The notes below the pieces were generated by a model. The model saw only the letters and a program-made list of their open reading frames with translations, had not been told where the DNA came from and did no database searches. A program made the position numbers and the translations under genes. Positions 22,092-25,464 of a stretch of DNA of 25,464 nt are shown in pieces. Position 1 is the first letter of the stretch. Each line of letters starts with the position of its first letter. This DNA is from DAOMOD01 sp964526035. GTDB lineage: Bacteria > Pseudomonadota > Gammaproteobacteria > Xanthomonadales > BPKI01. Location of the stretch: assembly GCA_964526035.1 (NCBI GenBank), contig CAZGKE010000038.1:1-25464 (forward strand), given 5' to 3'.

Positions 22092-23240
22092 TCAAGCCAG
22101 TTCGGCCACGCATTGCGCCAGCGACATCACTTCCACCTTGGGACGGAGCGTATAGCGCACCGAGCCCGGGTAAACTACCAACAACCGGTGTAGTTCAAGG
22201 TCCTCGAGCGCTGAACCCATCGACGGCGTCATCTTCGGTGCATCAGCCCGCTTGATCTCAATTCCGATACGCCGCCCCTTCAGAAACAGCAGCAGATCGA
22301 GTTCTGCTCCGGCCTGCGTTCGCCAGTAATAGGCTTTGGCCTTGGGCAAATGAGCGAGAAGTTGCTCGATGATGAACCCCTCCCATGACCCGCCGACGAC
22401 GGGATGCCCATCTAGCTGCCGGCGATCGCCTATTCCGAGCAACGTATGCAGGAGCCCCGAATCCCGAATGTAAACCTTTGGGGACTTTACCAACCGTTTG
22501 CCGACGTTTCCGTACCAAGGCTCGAGCACACGCACAACAAGTGCGCCGGCTAGAGCGTCGAGGTGGCGCTTGACGGTCGTATGAGCGTCGCCCAGGGACC
22601 TCCCGATCTCTGAGCTGTTCCATATACCACCTGAATAGTGCGCGGTCATGGTCCAGAACCGGCGCATCGTGCCCGATGGCACTCGCACGCCAAGTTGGGC
22701 CAAATCGCGCTCAAGGAAAGTGCGGATGAAATCCTCGCGCCATGCGGTACTCGCGGCTTCAGTGCGCGCGAGGAACGAGCGCGGAAAGCCACCGCGCAAC
22801 CATAATCTATTGAGATCCGGGCGATTGAGCTCTTCAAGCGCAAATCCCGCCATCTCGACAATGGCTATCCGGCCCGCAAGGGTTTCGGAACTCTGGCGTA
22901 GTAACTCCGGCGATGCGCTGCCAAGAATGAGAAAACGCGCTCGAATGGGCTTGCGGTCCAACAATACCCTGAGAATCGGAAAGAGATCGGGATGACGCTG
23001 CACCTCATCAATCACGATCAGCCCGCGCAACGACTCTAGCGCCGTCAGGGGCTCAGATAGCCGAGCCAGATCAACAGGATTTTCCAGATCGAAATAGGTG
23101 CTCTTCGAGGTACCAGAAAGCTGCCGCGCGAGTGTAGTCTTGCCGCACTGACGGGGACCGAGCAGCGCCACCGCGGGACTGGTTCTTAGGCCAGCGCGCA
23201 GCCTGGCTAAGAGCTGGAGCCGTTTAAGCATGCCTCGCAT
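22092..23240 (-). CDS. AAA-family ATPase with DUF4143 C-terminus
   Basis: 382 residues of the AAA_14-DUF4143 type. Walker A is GPRQCGKTT (28-36), Walker B is LIVIDEVQ (D78, E79), and LGSASPELLRQSSETLAGR is the sensor/arginine region. A winged-helix-like part (about 195-235) precedes DUF4143 (about 255-360), which carries the nuclease-like pattern AELDLLLF..GIEIK. These proteins are widespread single-gene accessory ATPases with unproven function; restriction-like or toxin-antitoxin roles have been proposed. There is no ribosome site for either the ATG at 23240 or the one at 23231; the predicted -10 overlaps the first ATG, so a leaderless message from 23231 is possible. Neighbours are mobile or decayed DNA. 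Confidence 0.9.
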   Translation of the reverse strand: MRGMLKRLQLLARLRAGLRTSPAVALLGPRQCGKTTLARQLSGTSKSTYFDLENPVDLARLSEPLTALESLRGLIVIDEVQRHPDLFPILRVLLDRKPIRARFLILGSASPELLRQSSETLAGRIAIVEMAGFALEELNRPDLNRLWLRGGFPRSFLARTEAASTAWREDFIRTFLERDLAQLGVRVPSGTMRRFWTMTAHYSGGIWNSSEIGRSLGDAHTTVKRHLDALAGALVVRVLEPWYGNVGKRLVKSPKVYIRDSGLLHTLLGIGDRRQLDGHPVVGGSWEGFIIEQLLAHLPKAKAYYWRTQAGAELDLLLFLKGRRIGIEIKRADAPKMTPSMGSALEDLELHRLLVVYPGSVRYTLRPKVEVMSLAQCVAELA

Positions 23241-23267
23241 AATGAGCGATCACCGCTCAATATTCAA
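23239..23267 (-). promoter_or_regulatory. Candidate promoter with palindrome in its spacer (ATPase gene)
   Basis: Minus strand TTGAAT (23262-23267), 17 nt, CATTAT (23239-23244). The spacer is filled by an inverted repeat with 9-bp arms, TAATGAGCG and CGCTCAATA (23240-23248 and 23254-23262, one mismatch, 5-nt centre). A protein bound there would sit between -35 and -10. Confidence 0.4.
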
Positions 23268-23556
23268 GGCCTCAGTTAGGCTAGGTCACTCCCACTCGAT
23301 GGTCTCCAGCACCCAGAAGCATCTGAAAGCACTCGACTTCGTTTCCGGGCACGCCACTTTTACCGTCAGATGGACCGTCGACAAATCTTGCTTGGGAGCG
23401 ATAGACAGCGATACATGCCGAACGACTCAATCCGTTCGCGCTCGTCCGCAGTTCCTGTTGGCTGCAGGATTTGCCATTTGCTCGCCGTGCTGATCGAGGG
23501 CGCGACGTGCCGCCCCCGCGATCACCACCACGGCGTAGCGCCGACCGGCCTATGGC
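23241..23556. other. Stretch without an intact gene
   Basis: Holds the ATPase promoter at its left end and the fragmentary open frames described for 23286-23426. No intact gene, RNA gene or terminator was recognised here. Confidence 0.4.
23286..23426 (-). pseudogene. Possible decayed coding fragment ending in ETIEWE
   Basis: A frame open for 46 codons ends ...FRCFWVLETIEWE and stop at 23286. It has mostly G/C third positions and alternating hydrophobic residues (LSTVHLTVKVACPE), which looks like real protein, but it begins right after a stop with no good start codon. Overlapping frames upstream to 23556 also hold short protein-like pieces separated by stops. I do not recognise the family. 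Probably remains of a gene broken by frameshifts. Confidence 0.25.
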
Positions 23557-23778
23557 CTAGCGACTGGACCAACCGAGTGGGAACTGGCTCCGCAGCAGGT
23601 CCCGTCCAGTACTGATGCTTCGGCCTGCCGGCGACATTCTCGAAACCGCCGGTGATATACCCGTCGTCTTTGCTTCAGCAGCGTCACGCTGAATAACCAG
23701 CCCTGCGACGCCGCACGCAACGAAGTTGATCGCCGCCCTGAATTTCTGCTCATTGCCAAACGTGAGATTCTGAATCAT
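23557..23778 (-). CDS. Small protein with conserved GRDLL-FPLGWSSR C-terminus (copy A)
   Basis: 73 residues from ATG 23778 (GTG 23781 is possible). A strong ribosome site AAGGAG lies 10 nt before the ATG and 7 nt before the GTG. The N-terminus is MIQNLTFGNEQKFRAAINF, then a moderately hydrophobic stretch (VACGVAGLVI) and a charged RDAAEA. From SPAVSR to the end (32 residues) it aligns without gaps to the C-terminus of the small protein encoded on the plus strand at 24122-24409, with 22 identities; the last 16 residues differ at two positions. Nucleotide differences in that end are mostly silent, including a serine coded AGC in one and TCC in the other, so both are likely translated under selection. 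I do not know the family. No lipobox or clear signal peptide. Confidence 0.5.
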   Translation of the reverse strand: MIQNLTFGNEQKFRAAINFVACGVAGLVIQRDAAEAKTTGISPAVSRMSPAGRSISTGRDLLRSQFPLGWSSR

Positions 23779-23827
23779 CACAATCACTCTCCTTGTGTCG
23801 CCCGGTCCACGGTCATTGGGCATCCTT

Positions 23828-23833
23828 ACTATA
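23828..23833 (-). promoter_or_regulatory. Candidate -10 element for small gene A
   Basis: TATAGT on the minus strand, 50 nt before the start codon. The hexamer 17 nt upstream (AGCCAA) is a poor -35, as expected of a promoter that needs an activator; GTTAC repeats lie just upstream of that position. Confidence 0.35.
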
Positions 23834-23835
23834 GG

Positions 23836-23852
23836 AAGTGCGTGCTGCACTT
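23836..23852. promoter_or_regulatory. Inverted repeat AAGTGC-N5-GCACTT
   Basis: Perfect 6-bp arms with a 5-nt centre, placed between the candidate -10 and the -35 position of the small gene A promoter. A repressor or MerR-like site is possible. Confidence 0.35.
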
Positions 23853-23864
23853 GGCTCTCACGTC

Positions 23865-23890
23865 GGTAACAGCGTGTAACCGTTTGTAAC
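23865..23890 (-). promoter_or_regulatory. Three GTTAC direct repeats at 10-bp spacing
   Basis: The minus strand reads GTTACA-N4-GTTACA-N4-GTTACC. Same-face tandem hexamers are typical binding sites of OmpR/PhoB-family response regulators. They end about 9 nt upstream of the weak -35 of small gene A. Confidence 0.5.
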
Positions 23891-24072
23891 ACCAAGGCGT
23901 CCCGGCAGGGCGTATTTGGGGTTTGGCGCTGCCGGCCCTGAGGTTTGAGCGACATCCGGCCCTCGGCCGGGGCCGTGTCTGAAATGGGTCCTCCCGGTCG
24001 GGTGCCGCCCCGCCATGGTGCAGCTCGCGCTCCGGCGCGGCCGAACGCCCTCGGGTTTTCTCGACCTGCCGC

Positions 24073-24089
24073 TGGCACGACTCGTGCAA
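24073..24089 (+). promoter_or_regulatory. Sigma-54 promoter for small gene B
   Basis: CTGGCACGACTCGTGCAA has the invariant GG (24074-24075) and GC (24086-24087) exactly 10 nt apart. The -24 part CTGGCACGA is perfect; the -12 part is GTGCA instead of TTGCA. Transcription would start near 24099, about 12 nt before the GGAGG ribosome site of the gene at 24122. Confidence 0.6.
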
Positions 24090-24121
24090 TACCAAATCAT
24101 TCCCTGACCTGGAGGTGTGAG

Positions 24122-24409
24122 ATGGAACTGGCACCCGATGCGCGCCAAGAGCTTGAGCCCTGGACTATCGCCGTAGCATGGGCCCGGCCCTGGCACCGAT
24201 CCGCGGCCCGGCGCCCCGCGGTAGCCAGACCTGGCCGCGCTCACCCGGACCGCAGCCCGACCTATTCTGCCGAGGAGAGAACGTCGCAGCAGGCCGAAGC
24301 ATCGGGAGTATCCCCAGTCGTTGCGAGGCCTGCGCCGGCCAGCCGCAGCGTTGGGGCTGGACGAGACCTCCTGCACAGCCCGTTTCCACTCGGTTGGAGC
24401 AGCCGCTAA
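24122..24409 (+). CDS. Small protein with conserved GRDLL-FPLGWSSR C-terminus (copy B)
   Basis: 95 residues from ATG 24122, with GGAGG 6 nt upstream and a sigma-54 promoter before that. The frame is open further upstream, but that part would lie before the promoter. The N-terminus (MELAPDARQELEPWTIAVAW) and the Arg/Pro-rich middle have no counterpart in copy A. The last 32 residues, starting SPVVAR and ending GRDLLHSPFPLGWSSR, are shared with copy A; an AEA-x-G(V/I) stretch just before also aligns with one gap. It ends convergent to the HigA gene, 38 nt away. I do not recognise the family. The shared tail could be a sorting, secretion, degradation or partner-binding signal, or the processed part of a precursor; nothing here decides between these. 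Confidence 0.5.
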   Translation: MELAPDARQELEPWTIAVAWARPWHRSAARRPAVARPGRAHPDRSPTYSAEERTSQQAEASGVSPVVARPAPASRSVGAGRDLLHSPFPLGWSSR

Positions 24410-24447
24410 CCGGGCCGCGTTGCGCCTGACCGCGCTCTCCCGCTGAC

Positions 24448-24741
24448 CTAGCCCCGATACCGCCGGACCCGGATGGTTCCGGCGCGTGCGCGCGCCCTTG
24501 AGAGATCGTAGGCGGCCTGCATCCTGACCCAGGCATCCGCCGTGCTGCCAAAGGCCTTTTCCAGGCGAATGGCCATTTCGGCCGAGAGCGCGGCCCGGCC
24601 GTTGATCAGGCTGGACAGAGTCGGCCGGGACACGCCGAGGACCCGGGCACCCTCGCTGACCGACAGTCCCAGCGGCTCAAGGCAAGCGTTTTGAATCAGT
24701 CGGCCCGGATGGGCGGGCGCCTTCATCGGCATCGCAGGCAT
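24448..24741 (-). CDS. higA: HigA-family antitoxin
   Basis: 97 residues, the usual length for the HigA (VapI-like) branch of XRE regulators: PAHPGRLIQNACLEPLGLSV, helix-turn-helix LSVSEGARVLGVSRPTLSSLINGRAALS (about 26-53), and AEMAIRLEKAFGSTADAWVRMQ. It neutralises HigB and represses the operon. The ATG at 24741 is 2 nt after the HigB stop, with GAGG across the junction; ATG 24726 (MKAPAHPGRL) is an alternative and is closer to the typical family start. The toxin-first order is the normal one for higBA. Confidence 0.93.
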   Translation of the reverse strand: MPAMPMKAPAHPGRLIQNACLEPLGLSVSEGARVLGVSRPTLSSLINGRAALSAEMAIRLEKAFGSTADAWVRMQAAYDLSRARARAGTIRVRRYRG

Positions 24742-24743
24742 CC

Positions 24744-25022
24744 TCAGTGATAATCAACGAGGTCAATATCGAACACATCGCCGGCAACAAATACGAACGT
24801 AACCCGCCAGTTCCCCGATACGGCAATGCTCCAGGCGGGGGCCAGGTCGCCCTTTAGCTGGTGCAGCCTGAATCCCGGTAGCGACAAGTCACGCGGGCTG
24901 CCGGCCACGTCGAGCAAGGTGAGGATCTCCCGCAACCGTTCCGCTCTGGCCGGAGGCACTCCTCGACCAGATCCGGTCTCGTAGAGTACCCGGAGCCCCT
25001 TGTGACGGAAGCTCCGTATCAT
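24744..25022 (-). CDS. higB: HigB-family toxin (RelE/ParE superfamily mRNA interferase)
   Basis: 92 residues, typical of HigB: MIRSFRHKGLRVLYETGSGRGV, ERLREILTLLDVAGSPRDLSLPGFRLHQLKGDLAPAWSIAVSGNWRVTFVF and the C-terminal DIDLVDYH. Family members cut mRNA on the ribosome; the C-terminal Asp-Tyr-His and the Arg in NWRVTF are where active-site residues are expected. The ATG at 25022 is about at the expected transcription start, with no ribosome site, so the message may be leaderless. The unit is followed by higA. Confidence 0.93.
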   Translation of the reverse strand: MIRSFRHKGLRVLYETGSGRGVPPARAERLREILTLLDVAGSPRDLSLPGFRLHQLKGDLAPAWSIAVSGNWRVTFVFVAGDVFDIDLVDYH

Positions 25023-25030
25023 TGCGGAGG

Positions 25031-25051
25031 ATTGTAGCCTGACAGGCTACA
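25031..25051 (-). promoter_or_regulatory. higBA promoter -10 and 19-bp operator palindrome
   Basis: TGTAGCCTG-A-CAGGCTACA (25033-25051) is a perfect palindrome with one central base. On the minus strand its end forms TACAAT (25031-25036), a 5/6 match to the -10 consensus, 8 nt before the HigB ATG. HigA bound here would block polymerase. Confidence 0.65.
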
Positions 25052-25464
25052 GTTTCGTACATTGCTAATGAAGTCCATGGAGCCAAATATGGCCCGGGCG
25101 CATCAGCGCCGTCTCGTGGCGAATCTGGTCCAAGCGTCAGGATTTTCCAGGCAGGTTTGACCACTCAGTCCGGCGAGGAATAGCAGGAAGTTCATGTCGC
25201 CGGTAGTTCGCGCCCCGGACCGGGGAGCGGGCCAGCCGTCGCCTCAGCCTGGTGCTCGCCCGCGAGCCACAGATAGACAGCGGGCAGGGAATAGGCATTT
25301 CAAATACCCCAGAATCTGAGTCTGCCAGCCCAGGATCCCGGCCGCCACGGCCACCGGGCTGGCCGACTGCCCGCCGGGCCGACCCACGCGCCGCCAAATC
25401 TTCCCGATACCGCCGGATTTGTGCAGCGCAGACCGCCATCGGCGCAGCCGGCGACCCCCGGCGT
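25052..25464. other. Stretch without a recognisable gene
   Basis: About 410 nt upstream of higBA. A minus-strand open frame at 25137-25439 is Arg/Gly-rich and has no recognisable motif. A 15-bp string CCCGATACCGCCGGA (25403-25417) also occurs at the end of higA (24453-24467). No RNA gene was seen. Confidence 0.35.

Noticed and set aside
23557..24409. Integron attC sites or transposon ends to explain the inverted similarity
   Set aside because: No GTTRRRY core sites, and differences between the copies fall mostly at silent codon positions, which points to coding.
23557..24409. Lasso or other RiPP precursors
   Set aside because: No Asp/Glu at the ring position, no leader conservation (the N-termini differ) and no maturase gene nearby.
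24453..25417. 15-bp string CCCGATACCGCCGGA at 24453 and 25403 as a possible att or duplication scar
   Set aside because: The flanks do not match and the first copy codes for the end of HigA; chance cannot be excluded at this GC content.
25137..25439. 100-codon minus-strand frame at the right edge
   Set aside because: No ribosome site, low-complexity Arg/Gly composition and no recognisable motif.

Overview
The window is a GC-rich bacterial chromosome segment. The liu-type leucine operon with a MerR-family regulator, the YfiR/CHASE8 signalling genes and the REP-like palindrome suggest a proteobacterium, most likely a gammaproteobacterium; the genus cannot be told from the sequence. No rRNA, tRNA or CRISPR was seen. 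Nearly all genes lie on the minus strand, so transcription runs right to left through most of the window.

Region 1 (1-14547, minus strand) looks like one eight-gene signalling operon. In transcription order it encodes a TonB-dependent outer-membrane receptor, a YfiR-family periplasmic protein, a CHASE8-like hybrid histidine kinase with two receivers and an Hpt, a REC-PAS-GGDEF-EAL protein, a PotD-like periplasmic binding protein, a second hybrid kinase (periplasmic sensor, HAMP, two receivers, Hpt), a FIST-domain protein, and a cytoplasmic hybrid kinase cut by the window edge. Several junctions are 4-bp start/stop overlaps and the others are 54 nt or less. Three kinds of input (outer-membrane ligand via YfiR, a periplasmic binding protein, a FIST sensor) seem to be wired to kinases whose Hpt domains could feed the one GGDEF-EAL output protein. 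The likely output is cyclic-di-GMP control of surface life or biofilm.

Region 2 (14773-21048, minus strand) is a leucine/isovalerate catabolic operon: LiuR-type MerR regulator, isovaleryl-CoA dehydrogenase, a MaoC hydratase, a CitE-like lyase, and the beta and alpha subunits of methylcrotonyl-CoA carboxylase. A perfect 22-bp palindrome overlaps the promoter. The usual LiuC and LiuE are absent; the MaoC/CitE pair in their place matches the actinobacterial (mycobacterial) arrangement. The carboxylase alpha subunit lacks most of the BT domain between its biotin carboxylase and biotinyl domains.

Region 3 (about 21100-25464) is an accessory patch: a doubly deleted IS3-family transposase remnant, an AAA ATPase with a DUF4143 tail and a palindrome inside its promoter, decayed coding fragments, and a HigB-HigA toxin-antitoxin pair with a 19-bp operator. 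Between them lies a divergent pair of small genes (23557-23778 minus; 24122-24409 plus). They have unrelated N-termini but share a 32-residue C-terminus ending in FPLGWSSR, with mostly silent nucleotide differences. One has a near-consensus sigma-54 promoter and the other has three GTTAC repeats at 10-bp spacing. This pair is the best candidate here for something undescribed.
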